DNA of 64,000 bases from Nitrospira sp. (GTDB lineage Bacteria; Nitrospirota; Nitrospiria; Nitrospirales; Nitrospiraceae). Made by a program: the position numbers and the translations under genes. The notes beneath the pieces are model-generated. The model saw only the letters and a list, made by a program, of their open reading frames with translations. It had not been told where the DNA came from and did no database searches. Below, one piece after another: positions 31,688-42,747 of the stretch. Numbering within the stretch: position 1 is the stretch's first letter; each line of letters begins with the position of its first letter. Where the stretch lies: assembly GCA_030123565.1 (NCBI GenBank), contig CP126122.1, positions 3,672,800-3,736,799 of the forward strand. Direction: 5' to 3'.

Positions 31688-32323
31688 CTATCGCGCCGCG
31701 CCCGGTTGTGCATCGCCCGCCGGGACGGCATCCGCCTTGATCGGGCGTTTCAGCGCCTTCTCCAACTCGCCGCTATCCAGGAACATCAGAAATCGCGAGG
31801 CCAAATCCTCCGCGACGAAACGGCCCGCCTGCTCCAACGCCCGGTTCTGCAGGACGCGGTTGAACTGCAGGTCTTGTGTCAGGAAAAACTCCGAGGTGCC
31901 CTTGGCAACCTGGGACCAGACGAGCCTTCTCGTTTTCGCATCATCAATTCTCACACTCACGAGCATTTCCACGCGGCTTTCGAACGTCCTGGTCCGATCG
32001 AAGCTCAAGGTCGGCAATGAAATCTGCATGATCTGCCCTGACAGATAGAGATCGGCCCCCGCAGAGGGACCCACGATTTCCGCACCGGCTCCCGACGAAA
32101 ACTCCCGGCGCAAGTAATTGGCCAGCTTGACCTCGAAATTCGGTTCATAGGTCGTGTTGGTGATGGGAAGAATCGCCAGCCGCGGCGCCTGTGGACGCTT
32201 GGCAGCCGCTTCCGACGCACCGCCCACCGTCGGGCCGTCCCCCTGCACGCGAAACTGATAGCCGCAAGCGGCGACATTCAGTGCCGCAAGGCAAAGGGCA
32301 AAGGGTAAAAGGTACTGGCGCAC
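31688..32323 (-). CDS. lptE: LPS-assembly lipoprotein LptE
   Basis: This encodes 211 residues. The signal peptide ends in the lipobox AAC with GYQF following, the usual start of LptE. RLAILPITNTTYEPNFEVKL and YLRREFSS are family motifs. LptE plugs the LptD barrel and guides lipopolysaccharide into the outer membrane, which implies that this organism makes LPS. It lies four bases after leuS and 21 bases before holA. Confidence 0.92.
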   Translation of the reverse strand: MRQYLLPFALCLAALNVAACGYQFRVQGDGPTVGGASEAAAKRPQAPRLAILPITNTTYEPNFEVKLANYLRREFSSGAGAEIVGPSAGADLYLSGQIMQISLPTLSFDRTRTFESRVEMLVSVRIDDAKTRRLVWSQVAKGTSEFFLTQDLQFNRVLQNRALEQAGRFVAEDLASRFLMFLDSGELEKALKRPIKADAVPAGDAQPGAAR

Positions 32324-32327
32324 AGCC

Positions 32328-34763
32328 TCACACCACGAAATTGATCAGCTTTTTCTCCACATAAATGACCTTCTTCGGCTCTTTCCCCTGCAACCATTCC
32401 GCAACTTCCTGCCGGGCCAGGGGCTCCAGCTGGTCGCGCGAGGTCCCGGCATCGACCTCCAACTTTCCGCGGAGCTTTCCATTGACCTGGATCGGAATCG
32501 TCAGCCGGTCGCTGATCACCAGGGCCGGATCGAACTGCGGCCATGGTTGCTGCCCGACACTCGGTCGTTGCCCGAGCCGTTCCCACAACTCTTCACTCAG
32601 GTGCGGCGCGAACGGCGACAGCAGCAGGACGAACTGCTCCAACAGTCGCCGCGGTCGCTGCTCCAGCTTGGTCATCTCGTTCGTGAACACCATCATCTGC
32701 GAGATCGCCGTGTTGAAGCGCAACGCCTCGACATCCTCGGTGACTTTCTTGATGGTGCAATGGAGCAGCCGTTGTTGCTCGGGGTTCGGCTCCGCCTCGG
32801 TGATCGCAGGACTCCAGGTTCCATCCTCGCCGACCACCAGGCGCCAGACCCGATCGAGGAATCGCGTGATGCCTTCGACGCCGCGGCTGCTCCAGGGCTT
32901 CATCGCCTCCAGCGGACCCATGAACATCTCATAGAGCCGCACGGCATCGGCCCCGAACTGGTCGATCATCTCGTCCGGGTTCACGACGTTGCCGCGTGAC
33001 TTCGACATCTTCTGGTTGTCTTCCCCCAACACGATCCCTTGATGCACCAGCTTCTTGAACGGTTCCGGCGTGCTGACCACGCCCGCATCGAACAGGACCT
33101 TGTGCCAGAACCGGCTATAGAGCAGGTGCAACACCGCATGTTCGCTCCCGCCGATATAGAGATCGACCGGCATCCAGTAGCGCTCCTTCGCCGGATCGAC
33201 CAACCGCCCGGCATTTTTGGGATCGATGAACCGCAGGTAATACCAGCAGGACCCGGCCCACTGCGGCATGGTGTTCGTTTCGCGCCGCGCCGGTTTGCCG
33301 CTGGCTGGATCGGTGGTCTCCAACCATTCGTCGAGATTGGCCAACGGGCTTTCGCCGGTCCCGGAAGGCTTGAAGTTCTTCGTCTCCGGCAGGGTGAGCG
33401 GCAACTGCTCTTCCGGCAAGGGCCGCGGTTCTCCATCGACCCACACGATCGGAAAGGGCTCTCCCCAGTAGCGCTGCCGGGCAAAGAGCCAGTCACGCAG
33501 CTTGTAGTTGATGGTCTTCTTGCCGCTACCCTTGGTTTCGAGCCAGTTCGTGATCTTGGGGATGGCCTCAGCAGGCAAGAGGCCGTCGATCGAGAACGAC
33601 CCATCCGGCGTCGTCGAGTTCACCACCTTGCCGCGCTCAGTTTCGACGAAGGCCGCCTGGTGGATATCGCCGCCTTGAATCACTTCCCTGATCGGCAGAC
33701 GGTACTGCGTGGCAAAGACCCAGTCGCGCTCATCATGAGCCGGCACCGCCATAATGGCTCCGGTGCCGTAACTCATGAGCACGTAATCGGCGATCCAAAT
33801 CGGGAGGCGTTCCTGGTTCATGGGATTGACGGCATAGCCGCCGGTAAACACGCCGGTCTTCTCCTTTTCCAGTTCCTGACGTTGGAGGTCGCTCTTGCGG
33901 GCTGCCGCCGCGCGATATTCCGCCACCTGCCGCTGCTGCGACGGAGCCGTCACCACGTCCACGAGCGGATGTTCTGGCGCCAGGACCATATAAGTCGCGC
34001 CGAAGAGCGTATCGGGGCGGGTCGTGAACACACGAAGATTGCCGTGGGCATCGGCCAGGGGAAAGTCGACTTCTGCCCCGATCGACCGACCGATCCAGTT
34101 CTTTTGCATCTCCAGGGTGCTGGCCGGCCATTCGACCAGGGTGAGATCGTCGAGCAGGCGCTCCGCATAGGCGGTAATCTTCAACACCCATTGCTTCATC
34201 GGCTTGCGGACGACGTCGAACCCACCGACTTCGCTCTTGCCGTCCACGATTTCTTCGTTGGCCAGCACGGTCCCCAATGCCGGACACCAGTTGACCGGTA
34301 CTTCGGCGACATAGGCCAGGCCCCGTTCGAATAATTTGAGGAAAATCCACTGGGTCCAGCGGTAATAGTCCTGGTCGGTCGTGCTGAGTTCACGCTCCCA
34401 ATCATAGGAGAGGCCGGCCCGCTTCATCTGGCGCTTGAAGGTCGCGATGTTCTGCGCGGTCGTGATCGCGGGGTGCACGCCGGTTTTTACGGCATATTGT
34501 TCGGCCGGCAGCCCGAAGGCGTCCCACCCCATGGGATGCAGCACATTGAAGCCGCGCATCCGTTTATAGCGGGAGACAATGTCCGTGGCCGTATAGCCTT
34601 CCAAATGCCCGACATGCAGACCGGACCCGGAAGGGTAGGGAAACATGTCGAGGCAGTAGAACTTGGGTTTGGTGGGATCGTCCGTCGCCCGAAACGGGCG
34701 CTGTGCCTCCCAATAGGCCTGCCATTTGGCCTCGACGGCCAGGTGATCGTAGGTCTTGCTCAT
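32328..34763 (-). CDS. leuS: Leucyl-tRNA synthetase
   Basis: This encodes 811 residues from ATG 34763 (AGGA upstream; the longer frame adds 24 residues without family support). The class I signature is present as [12 protein letters not shown], and [13 protein letters not shown] closes the active site. Between them stands the CP1 editing domain ([21 protein letters not shown]). The C-terminal anticodon-binding and extension domains are complete. It charges tRNA-Leu in the cytoplasm. First gene of the leuS-lptE-holA operon. Confidence 0.97.
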   Translation of the reverse strand: MSKTYDHLAVEAKWQAYWEAQRPFRATDDPTKPKFYCLDMFPYPSGSGLHVGHLEGYTATDIVSRYKRMRGFNVLHPMGWDAFGLPAEQYAVKTGVHPAITTAQNIATFKRQMKRAGLSYDWERELSTTDQDYYRWTQWIFLKLFERGLAYVAEVPVNWCPALGTVLANEEIVDGKSEVGGFDVVRKPMKQWVLKITAYAERLLDDLTLVEWPASTLEMQKNWIGRSIGAEVDFPLADAHGNLRVFTTRPDTLFGATYMVLAPEHPLVDVVTAPSQQRQVAEYRAAAARKSDLQRQELEKEKTGVFTGGYAVNPMNQERLPIWIADYVLMSYGTGAIMAVPAHDERDWVFATQYRLPIREVIQGGDIHQAAFVETERGKVVNSTTPDGSFSIDGLLPAEAIPKITNWLETKGSGKKTINYKLRDWLFARQRYWGEPFPIVWVDGEPRPLPEEQLPLTLPETKNFKPSGTGESPLANLDEWLETTDPASGKPARRETNTMPQWAGSCWYYLRFIDPKNAGRLVDPAKERYWMPVDLYIGGSEHAVLHLLYSRFWHKVLFDAGVVSTPEPFKKLVHQGIVLGEDNQKMSKSRGNVVNPDEMIDQFGADAVRLYEMFMGPLEAMKPWSSRGVEGITRFLDRVWRLVVGEDGTWSPAITEAEPNPEQQRLLHCTIKKVTEDVEALRFNTAISQMMVFTNEMTKLEQRPRRLLEQFVLLLSPFAPHLSEELWERLGQRPSVGQQPWPQFDPALVISDRLTIPIQVNGKLRGKLEVDAGTSRDQLEPLARQEVAEWLQGKEPKKVIYVEKKLINFVV

Positions 34764-34985
34764 TGTCCTGTATTCAGATGTTCGGCAACGGGTTACACTC
34801 AATTGAAGAACGTGCGACTCTAGCATACGCCGCATGGAGCGACAAGGACGAGACAGGACGAACCGATTCGACCGAACCTATGGTCTCTTGATCATGGATT
34901 CGACTTCAGGTGAAATGACCCGCAGGCTATTCGGACGCTCATCGGCAGACATTTCACCGCGCCCAGCCTCTCGGTTCACAGACCT

Positions 34986-35624
34986 GTGATGTGGTATGCC
35001 ACCTACATGTTCCCGCGGCTCATGGATTGGGTACTGCGCGGAGAACGGTTCCGATCCGAGCGGCAACGGCTGCTCACCCAGACGCAGGGAATCGTCCTGG
35101 AGATCGGCTTCGGTACCGGGCTGAACCTGCCCTACTATCCTCGGACGGTCACCGCCCTGCACACGGTCGATCCTGCACGGCTGTTGTCGGATCGAGTGGC
35201 CAGTCGAACGGCAGAGGCGCCCTTTCCGGTCCATATCCAATATGTGAGTGCGGAGCGATTGCCCTATGACGACGCCACATTCGACTGCGCCGTGAGCACC
35301 TTCACCCTCTGCACGATTCCGGATCCGGTGGCGGCGTTACGGGACGTGCGGCGGGTCCTGAAGCCGGGGGGCCGCTTGTTCTTCCTCGAACATGGACGGA
35401 GCGACGACGCGACGACCGCCCGATGGCAGGATCGCCTCAACCCCCTGCAGAATGTCTTCGCCTGCGGCTGCAACCTCAATCGACGCATCGACCACATCGT
35501 GACGCAAGCAGGAATGACCATTGAAGAGTTGGATCGATACAGACTGCCGGGTGTGCCGCGGATCGGAGGAGAGATGTACCGCGGTTCTGCTGTTCCTTAC
35601 CGGCAGGATCGGTCGCAAAATTGA
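34986..35624 (+). CDS. Class I SAM-dependent methyltransferase
   Basis: This encodes 212 residues. The SAM-binding motif I is VLEIGFGTGLNLPYY, motif II VDPARLL, and motif IV DCAVSTFTLCTIPDPVAALRDV, followed by LKPGGRLFFLEHG. The N-terminal YATYMFPRLMDWVL and the C-terminal GCNLNRRIDHIV are typical of the UbiE/METTL7-like group that acts on small or lipid substrates. The substrate cannot be told. The start may be GTG 34986 or the adjacent ATG 34989. Confidence 0.88.
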   Translation: MMWYATYMFPRLMDWVLRGERFRSERQRLLTQTQGIVLEIGFGTGLNLPYYPRTVTALHTVDPARLLSDRVASRTAEAPFPVHIQYVSAERLPYDDATFDCAVSTFTLCTIPDPVAALRDVRRVLKPGGRLFFLEHGRSDDATTARWQDRLNPLQNVFACGCNLNRRIDHIVTQAGMTIEELDRYRLPGVPRIGGEMYRGSAVPYRQDRSQN

Positions 35625-35704
35625 ATCCCTCCCGGCATTTTTGTACACTCATCCTCTCCCACGGCTCTGCGGTCATGGGTCTGCCCGAGGTGGGAGTGAG
35701 CGAG

Positions 35705-37964
35705 ATGTCTGCATCACAGTCCCCGCGCAACCGGCCCGGCCAGCCCCCCACGATGCCCCAAGAGACAGATTCAGCGCGCGAAGCCAATCTCCACGCCCAG
35801 CGTATAGCCCTCCTCTATGAGGCGTTGCCTGCAGCGCTCGTCGCAAGTATCGGCTGCGCCCTGGCGTTGGTCATCATCAATTGGAATGTCCTGCCCCAGG
35901 GCCCGCTGCTCATCTGGCTGGCCTACCAACTGGTCCTCTCGGCGGGCCGCTATAGGCTGGCCTGCTCGTTCAAAGCCGGAGCGCCGGCCCCTGCCGCCGT
36001 TCAGGATGGGACCGGGCCTTTGTGATCGGGACGGCGCTCGCCGGTTTCGGATGGGGCGCCTCCGCGCTGGTCTTGTTTTCCCCCTCATCGCCGGCCCACC
36101 AGGTCTTTCTGACTTTCGTACTCGGCGGTGTGACAGCCGGCGCCTCATCGACCTTGGCTGCGAGGTTCGACGCCTTTCTTTCCTTTTCCCTGCCGACCCT
36201 GCTTCCCCTCGTGCTCCGCTTTTTCATCCTCGGCACTGAGCAGGCCCTCGCCATGGGAATCTGTACCCTGCTGTTTTCATGCCTCATGGCCTACACGGCT
36301 TTCCGGATGTTCAACACCGTCTCGGAGACCCTGCGGCTGAAATACCACAACGCCCGACTCGTGGACCAACTCGCCGCGCAACTGCAAGAGGGGGAACAAA
36401 CGGAACTGCTCCTCAATGTGCATACCGAACACTACCGCTTCATCATGGAGCAGGCGCAGGACATCTTCTACCGGACCGACGGCAACGGTCGCTTTACCTT
36501 CATCAATCCGGCGGTGGTCCGGCTGTTGGGCTATCACGAAACGGAGCTGCTCGGCCATCGGGCGCTGGACTTCATCCATCCCAGCCACCGCCGGACCATG
36601 GTGAATTTTTACATCCGACAATTCCTCCGGAAGATTCCCAGCACCTATTACGAATTCCCCCTCTGCGCCACGCAACCTGGAACTGCGCCGCCGGAGAAAA
36701 GACGGGACGCTCGTCGATGTGAACATGTGGGGCAGCTTACTGCAGGGCCATGGGGGCCAGGCGACCGGTTCGATCGGATTCTTCGTCGATGTCACCGAAC
36801 ACAAACAGCTCGAAGACCAACTGCGCCAAGCCCACAAGATGGAAGGCATCGGCCGTTTGGCCGGCAGGGTTGCTCACGATTTCAACAATTTGCTGACCGT
36901 CATCAACGGCTGTGCCGCCCTCTTGCTGGAACAGGTGCGGCTTGAAGACCCTTTGCATCTGTCGCTGACGGAGATCCTGACCGCCGGCCAGCGGGCGGCA
37001 GCCTTGACCAAACAATTGCTCGCCTTCAGCCGGCGGCAAGTGCTGACCCTCCAGATCTTCGACCTGAACGAGGCACTTGTCTCGATCACCTCGATGATCG
37101 AGCGTCTGATCGGCGAGGACATCACCCTGGTGAGGGACCTGCACCATCAACCCTGTATCATTACCATTCATGCAGACCGGGGGCAGATCGACCAAGTCGT
37201 GCTGAACGTCGCGGTGAATGCCAAGGATGCGATGCCCGAGGGGGGGGCGCCTGACGATCGCCACGCGGACCATCGGCACCCAGGACAATCCTGTGCCCCA
37301 CTCCGTCTTACTCCCCGGAGCCTATGTGCACCTGATGATCCGCGATTCCGGGCAGGGCATGGACCGGGACACCCTGTCACACATTTTCGAACCCTTCTTT
37401 ACGACCAAGGAAGAAGGTAAGGGCACCGGCCTGGGACTGGCGATGGTGTATGGGATCGTCAAACAAAGCCAGGGCTTCATCTTCGCCGACAGTATCCCTG
37501 GCGGAGGCACGACCTTCGACCTGTACTTTCCGCTGGTCGAAACGCCTGTTCTCGCCGCTGCGCCGGCCCCCGCCGCCAGACCCCACAGCGGCCGGGAGAC
37601 GATCCTGCTCGTCGAAGACCAGCGGGCGGTCCGGCTGCTCCTCACCAATGTGTTGTCGGACTACGGGTACCGGTTGTTGGAAGCCTCCAAGGGCCAGGAA
37701 GCCCTGCGCCTGGTCGCCGCAACCAGTACCCCCATCGATCTTTTGGTCACCGACGTAGTCATGCCGCAGATGACGGGACCGGCCTTGGCCGAACAGTTGC
37801 GCCGGCAATGGCCCGACCTTCGTGTGCTCTTTATGTCCGGCTATGCAGAGGGGGCGGTGCTGCCGGCGTTTCTCGCCGAGCCCGGCACCGGCTTCATTTC
37901 GAAACCGTTCCTGCCCGCCGAGTTGGCCAAGAAGCTACGCGACCTGCTCGATCCCGCTGCATAA
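35705..37964 (+). pseudogene. Hybrid sensor histidine kinase interrupted by three frameshifts
   Basis: The protein is spread over four reading segments: 35705-36005, 36005-36660, 36680-37240 and 37245-37964. In order they encode five or six membrane helices, a PAS domain (FIMEQAQDIFYRTDGNGRFTF split), HisKA with the phospho-acceptor in VAHDFNNLLTVI, the ATPase domain (NAKDAM, FEPFFTTKEEGKGTGLGLA) and a receiver domain (LLVEDQ, phospho-Asp in LLVTDVVMPQMTG). If joined it would be about 750 residues. The shifts fall near 36006, 36655-36685, and in a run of eight G at 37240-37247. Protein sequence and codon use are well kept on either side, so this is either a recent pseudogene or sequence error. 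Confidence 0.8.
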
Positions 37965-38006
37965 GCCGGCGCCGCTTGCTCGCAGGCGCGATTTCGCAGG
38001 CATCAG

Positions 38007-38693
38007 TTAGCCGGGCAGAATCAACTGGAAACTCTCAATGGAAGGAAACCGCTCGGAAGGGATCGCAGAGGCCTGGGAACTCGACTTGGAACGATGAAAG
38101 ATTCTGCCGATCCCGAACTGTTCGGCAGCCGCCAGGCATTGCTCATCGTCGTCGATGTAGAGCGCCCGCGCCGGGTCGAATCCGACCAACCGCCGGCAGC
38201 TCGGCCAATACTCCGCACGCATCTTGAGCCACCCCACTTCAAACGCGTCCACAATACGATCGACCTGCCTGTCCAGGCCGGTCTTCGCCGTTTTGACCTC
38301 GACCCCGGCCCGATGGGCGTTCGTCAGGATCGTCACCCGCTTGCCCAACCGGCGCAAAGACGACAGGAACTCTTCCGCATCGGGAAGAAAGCCGATCATA
38401 TGGTCGAATTCACGATGCAGCGCCACCACATCGATCTCCACCCGCTGCGCCCAATAATGCAAATCGGTCCAGGCCAATTCCCCTTCCACCGAACGGTACA
38501 TGGTCATCAGCCGATCACGGGCCTCATCGACGGGCAGCGCATGTTTCACCGCATACCGTCTGGGCAGTTCCTCTTCGAAAAAGAAGTTATCGAAGTGGCG
38601 ATCAAGCAACGTGCCGTCCATATCGAGCAACACGTCGTCGATCCTGCTCCAATCGACCCGGTGCGACCCATTTCCAGAGTGGCTCTCGTTCAT
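38007..38693 (-). CDS. HAD-family hydrolase, GMP/IMP nucleotidase-like
   Basis: This encodes 228 residues from ATG 38693. Motif I is LLDMDGTLLDRHFDNFF, motif II VTILTNAHRAG, the conserved Lys lies in GWLKMRAEYW, and motif IV ALYIDDDEQCLAAAEQFG. The N-terminal FFFEEELPRRYA matches the YrfG-type nucleotidases that hydrolyse purine mononucleotides. The longer frame to 38723 overlaps the upstream der promoter region. The gene is divergent from der. Confidence 0.82.
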   Translation of the reverse strand: MNESHSGNGSHRVDWSRIDDVLLDMDGTLLDRHFDNFFFEEELPRRYAVKHALPVDEARDRLMTMYRSVEGELAWTDLHYWAQRVEIDVVALHREFDHMIGFLPDAEEFLSSLRRLGKRVTILTNAHRAGVEVKTAKTGLDRQVDRIVDAFEVGWLKMRAEYWPSCRRLVGFDPARALYIDDDEQCLAAAEQFGIGRIFHRSKSSSQASAIPSERFPSIESFQLILPG

Positions 38694-38779
38694 GACGGCA
38701 GTATACCGGAGATCGGCTGCCATGACGAGGCGTTGTGTTCCGTGAAATCTCTATGTTACGGTCCGAGACGAGTTCTACC

Positions 38780-40156
38780 ATGCCACGTACAAAACCCATA
38801 CAGGGGCCGATCACCCCGCTATTCACCCCTGAAGGCGCCCGGCTGCCGATCGTCGCCATTATCGGGCGGCCCAATGTCGGCAAGTCCACCCTGTTCAACC
38901 GGATTCTCGGCACCAGGGCTGCGATCGTAGACGATGTGCCGGGAGTGACCAGGGACCGTAATTATGCCGATACGGCCTACCGCAACAGGCACTTCCGCCT
39001 GGTCGATACAGGGGGGCTCGACCCGACGGCCCACGAAGGCATGCTCGCCTTGATCCGGCAACAGTCCCAACTCGCCATCGCCGAAGCGGATATTCTGATC
39101 CTCGTCCTCGACGGCCGGGCGGGGCTCACGCCGCCGGACGAAGAGGTCGTCCAAACGTTGCGCGGGACCGATAAACCCGTTTTCTATGTCATCAACAAGA
39201 TCGATACGCCGAAAGCCGATCCCCTCATCGCCGATTTCTACCGCCTAGGGCGGGAACAACTCTACCCCCTGTCGGCCGAACATGGCATCGGGGTCGCCGA
39301 GTTGCTGGACGATCTATTCTCCCACATGGCGGACGTTCCCGAGTCTGAGCAACCGGCGGACATCCCACGTATCGCCATTGTAGGCCGTCCAAATGTCGGC
39401 AAATCCACCCTGGTCAACTCGGTCCTCGGCGAAACGCGCGTCGTCGTGAGCGATATGCCAGGAACGACCCGCGATCCGGTGGACTCGATGGCCACCTTCA
39501 AGGACCGGCGCTATGTGTTGACCGATACGGCCGGAATCCGCCGCAGGGGCCGTGTCGAACGTGGTATCGAGGGCTACAGCGTGGCCCGATCGCTGCGCGC
39601 CATCGGCCGTTCGGACGTGGCGGTCCTCCTCCTCGATGCGGTGGAGGGCGTCACCGAGCAGGACACCAAGATCGCAGGCCTCATCCTCAAGCAGGGACGC
39701 GCCTGTATCCTCGTCGTGAACAAATGGGACCTCAAGGCCGATGATGTGCGGGCACGTGAGGCCTATAAGGAAGACCTGGAGCGCCGCTTTCCCTTCTTGG
39801 CCTGGGCGCCGGTCCTGTTCATCTCGGCGCTGGAGCAGGATTTTCTCCGCGGCTTCTTTGCATTGATCGACCAGGTCTATTTCTCGTTCTGCAAACGGAT
39901 TCCGACCGGCACGCTGAATCAGTTCTTCCAAGCACTGCTTGAAGAGCACCCCCTGCCGGTCCGAAAAGGCAAGCCGACCAAAGCGAGCAAGTCGGCCTTT
40001 GTGACGCAAGTTGCGACACGCCCCCCAGCCTTTGCCCTCTTTGTAGGGCATCCCGAAGACATGACACCGGTCTATCTCCGTTATCTCGAAAACCAAATCA
40101 GGAAGGAATATCGTTTTTCAGGGACGCCCCTTCGTCTGATGGTGCGAAAAAAGTGA
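38780..40156 (+). CDS. der: Ribosome-associated GTPase Der (EngA)
   Basis: This encodes 458 residues from ATG 38780; ATG 38753 is another possible start. Two tandem GTPase domains each have G1 (GRPNVGKSTLFN and GRPNVGKSTLVN), G3 (DTGG and DTAG) and G4 (NKID and NKWD). A KH-like C-terminal domain follows (TGTLNQFFQALLEEHPLP, FALFVGHPEDMTPVYLRYLEN). Der is essential for assembly of the 50S subunit. The 25 residues before the first G domain are longer than usual. Confidence 0.96.
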   Translation: MPRTKPIQGPITPLFTPEGARLPIVAIIGRPNVGKSTLFNRILGTRAAIVDDVPGVTRDRNYADTAYRNRHFRLVDTGGLDPTAHEGMLALIRQQSQLAIAEADILILVLDGRAGLTPPDEEVVQTLRGTDKPVFYVINKIDTPKADPLIADFYRLGREQLYPLSAEHGIGVAELLDDLFSHMADVPESEQPADIPRIAIVGRPNVGKSTLVNSVLGETRVVVSDMPGTTRDPVDSMATFKDRRYVLTDTAGIRRRGRVERGIEGYSVARSLRAIGRSDVAVLLLDAVEGVTEQDTKIAGLILKQGRACILVVNKWDLKADDVRAREAYKEDLERRFPFLAWAPVLFISALEQDFLRGFFALIDQVYFSFCKRIPTGTLNQFFQALLEEHPLPVRKGKPTKASKSAFVTQVATRPPAFALFVGHPEDMTPVYLRYLENQIRKEYRFSGTPLRLMVRKK

Positions 40157-40406
40157 GGCGCCTTTGCCGAAGAGATACGCGTTCGACACAATCGGATACA
40201 TTTTCCCTCGCCCCTGTCGGCACCCCTTCCTCCATTCAGTGAAAATTTCTTAGAATTCTTCTTCAGTCCTCCCACCAAGCGGTGGCTCGCATCTTGCTTT
40301 GTTCTTCGTAGGTGCTCACGGCACCGGCCGTTCGATCCATGAAATGGTGACTCAGACCGGCACATGCCATTCCGCACCGAACCCTCAGCAAGGGGAAAGA
40401 GACCTC

Positions 40407-40802
40407 ATGTTCAGCAGCCAACCACAACTTGCCGCCCAAACCATTTCCGCCCCCTCGACCGGCACCGGCGTGATCGTCCTCTCGATGGCCTGCCGCATTT
40501 TGCACATCGATGACTCGGCGCTCGACTTGGTGCGCAGGTTCGCGGAAAGACCTCCCCAACTTCAGCACCAGGCTCCGTCGGCATTGCCTCCACCGCTCAT
40601 GGACCTGTTTCATGATGTCCTGGCCGATCTGGAGAAACACATCGCCGCTGAAGACTGGAGCCAATTCGAGGTCACCCGACCGGTCAGGTCGATGGACGGC
40701 ATGGTATTGCTCCGCGGGTTCGGAATGCCCGACCGAACAAGACGCCAACAGTCGCGCATCATCCTGGTGCTCCAACCACGCTCGGGAGCCTCGCCGTCGT
40801 AA
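40407..40802 (+). CDS. Hypothetical protein, PAS-like
   Basis: This encodes 131 residues from ATG 40407, which has GGGAAAGAGA upstream. The segment TGVIVLSMACRILHIDDSALDLV followed by VTRPVRSMDGMVLLRGFGMPD and IILVLQP looks like a PAS fold of the kind placed before LuxR-type HTH domains, but no output domain is attached. Function unknown; perhaps a stand-alone sensory module. Confidence 0.55.
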   Translation: MFSSQPQLAAQTISAPSTGTGVIVLSMACRILHIDDSALDLVRRFAERPPQLQHQAPSALPPPLMDLFHDVLADLEKHIAAEDWSQFEVTRPVRSMDGMVLLRGFGMPDRTRRQQSRIILVLQPRSGASPS

Positions 40803-40863
40803 CGCCTGTCTGTTCTATTTTTCTTCTCGACTCCGCTTTCTCAGACTCCGAGGGCCTTTCAAC

Positions 40864-40892
40864 TTGACTCATCCGGATCAGCATGTTATTCG
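40864..40892 (+). promoter_or_regulatory. Candidate sigma-70 promoter
   Basis: TTGACT at 40864-40869 and TATTCG at 40887-40892 are 17 bases apart. The next gene downstream is the exported protein starting near 41006. Confidence 0.4.
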
Positions 40893-41005
40893 CACAGGAG
40901 ACGTGATATGCCATGCACGATGCGGCGTCATAGACGAACAGGTTTTCTTTCCACCCAATTCAATCGGCGTAACGCAATTTCGATCATGATGGTGCTGTGA
41001 ACAAC

Positions 41006-42013
41006 ATGGCCACCCTTGTCGTATCGTCCCGCCTCTTCCGGTTGATAAGTTTGAGCGTCCTGCTGTGGACGGCTTCTTCCGTCCCACCCACCTGGGCGGA
41101 GACAATCGTTTCTGACGTCGAACCGGCTCCGGCTGCCGAACAGGGTGAGTCGGCCGCAGCGGAAGCAGTAGAACCAGCCGATGCCCCCATTTCTCCTTCC
41201 GTACAACTTTCCGGTTCGATCTGGAGATCTAAACCCGGTATCGTCTTCCTGCAAACCCCGATCGGCCCCCTGTCGCTCAGTTCCAAGACCACCCTCCGCG
41301 ACATCCGCGGTTCGCAAAAAATCACGCTCTGGATCCATGGATCGACGACGGTCATCGATATTCGCGAGAAGGGAGCCGGAACCTTGGTCCATCGCTATGT
41401 GACCGGCATGCCCAACTTCTCTTCCCCCGAGAAGAAGGCGGTGACCCTCTGGACTCCGGACGGCGAACAATCGTTTACGCTCGGGGCGTTCGAAACCAAA
41501 ATTGCCGGACGCCCGGACCACCTTCCCTTCACCGTCGAAGTCGATGGATCCGGCGCAGTCCGTGGTCTCCATGACGTGCAATTCGATCTTCAGGTGAATC
41601 AAATTCCACGGACGCCTGCACAGGTGCGCATGTTGGTGAATGGAACGGTCTCAAAACTGAAGTCGAATTATGTCTTCCTGAAAACACCCCTCGGCATCGT
41701 GACCGTCAGTGGAAAAACCGGGGTGCGGAACGCCAAGGTGGGGCAGGAAATGTCGGTCTGGATACAAGAGCGGTACGTAGCCATCGATCTGTATCAAGAC
41801 GGCCTCACGACCCCCTCGCGCCGGTTCTTATCCGGCCCCCTCACCTATGCCTCGGCCGAGCACGACCGGCTCACCCTGCAGACGCCGGAAGGCGAACAGT
41901 CCGTTCCCCTCAGGCCACGGCCCGCTTCCCTTGCCGCTCTGAAGGAGGGTATGCCGATCACGGTCGAACTCGATCAGCAGGGCGCCCTCATCGATATCCG
42001 GCGCGTCAACTGA
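41006..42013 (+). CDS. Exported protein with internally repeated beta domain
   Basis: This encodes 335 residues from ATG 41006; a GTG at 40997 would add three. A signal peptide (cleavage near PTWAE) is followed by an Ala/Glu-rich linker. The mature part holds two related halves, each with the order FLQTPIGPLSLSSKT / FLKTPLGIVTVSGKT, IRGSQKITLWI / AKVGQEMSVWI, then LTLQTPEGEQS-type strands and a final VEVDGSGAV / VELDQQGAL. It is thus an ancient tandem duplication of a beta-rich domain. No family is recognised; periplasmic. Confidence 0.7.
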   Translation: MATLVVSSRLFRLISLSVLLWTASSVPPTWAETIVSDVEPAPAAEQGESAAAEAVEPADAPISPSVQLSGSIWRSKPGIVFLQTPIGPLSLSSKTTLRDIRGSQKITLWIHGSTTVIDIREKGAGTLVHRYVTGMPNFSSPEKKAVTLWTPDGEQSFTLGAFETKIAGRPDHLPFTVEVDGSGAVRGLHDVQFDLQVNQIPRTPAQVRMLVNGTVSKLKSNYVFLKTPLGIVTVSGKTGVRNAKVGQEMSVWIQERYVAIDLYQDGLTTPSRRFLSGPLTYASAEHDRLTLQTPEGEQSVPLRPRPASLAALKEGMPITVELDQQGALIDIRRVN

Positions 42014-42087
42014 CCGTCCGCCTCGGCGGCGTCGCAGCACCATTCGCTTGACAGGGTGGAACGCCCCCCGTAGACTCGCCCCCGCAT

Positions 42088-42729
42088 ATGGCATCACGGA
42101 AGAAAATCACGCCTGAATACGGCAACGCTTCCGCTCGTTCCTCCTCCCTCGCCGGTCCATTCGACCAACTCTACCGCGACCATGTGGACGTCATGTACCG
42201 ATTCGCCTACCGCCTGTGCGGCGAGGCCGAAGCGGCCAAGGACCTGGTCCAGGAAACGTTTCTCAATGCCTATCGGGCGTACGACCGGTTTCGCGGGGAC
42301 GCGCAGGTCTCGACCTGGCTCTATGCCATCGCCTCCCATGCCTGCCTGCGGATGCGCCGAAAGCGAAAAGGGGAACCGGAACGCGAGTTGTCCCTTGAGG
42401 AATTCGTGCCGACCTCGGAAGGCGAATTCACGCTGCAAATTCCGATGGAGGGCCTCAGTCCTCAGGAAGCCCTGGAGAACAAGGAGCTGCGCCAGATTCT
42501 GGATCGCGCCATCGCAAAGTTGCCGCGCAAATACCGCATGGTCCTGGTCCTCCGCGATATGGAAGGGTTGAGCGCCAAAGAAGTGGGGAGCATCGTGGGG
42601 TTGAACGAGCGCGCGGTGAAATCCCGGCTGCATCGAGCCCGACTCTTTGTCAGAAAAGAACTCAGCGCCAAGGGCATCGCGGGAGAATTCAACCGAGATA
42701 CCCCACGAAGCTCCAAGAGTTTGGTATAG
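42088..42729 (+). CDS. ECF-type RNA polymerase sigma factor (RpoE-like)
   Basis: This encodes 213 residues. Region 2 shows FDQLYRDHVDVMYRFAYRLCG, AAKDLVQETFLNAYRAYDRF and VSTWLYAIASHACLRMRR. Region 4 shows LPRKYRMVLVLRDMEGLSAKEVG and LNERAVKSRLHRARLFVRKEL. The acidic linker includes LSLEEFVPTSEGEF. The next gene, 18 bases on, is a zinc-type anti-sigma factor, so the two form a regulatory pair, presumably for envelope or redox stress given the cytochrome c downstream. Confidence 0.94.
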   Translation: MASRKKITPEYGNASARSSSLAGPFDQLYRDHVDVMYRFAYRLCGEAEAAKDLVQETFLNAYRAYDRFRGDAQVSTWLYAIASHACLRMRRKRKGEPERELSLEEFVPTSEGEFTLQIPMEGLSPQEALENKELRQILDRAIAKLPRKYRMVLVLRDMEGLSAKEVGSIVGLNERAVKSRLHRARLFVRKELSAKGIAGEFNRDTPRSSKSLV

Positions 42730-42747
42730 TCAAGCAGAAGGATCCCT

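Noticed and set aside
33039-34334. 431-residue frame opposite leuS
   Set aside because: It is fully covered by a certain leuS gene on the other strand and has no recognisable domain.
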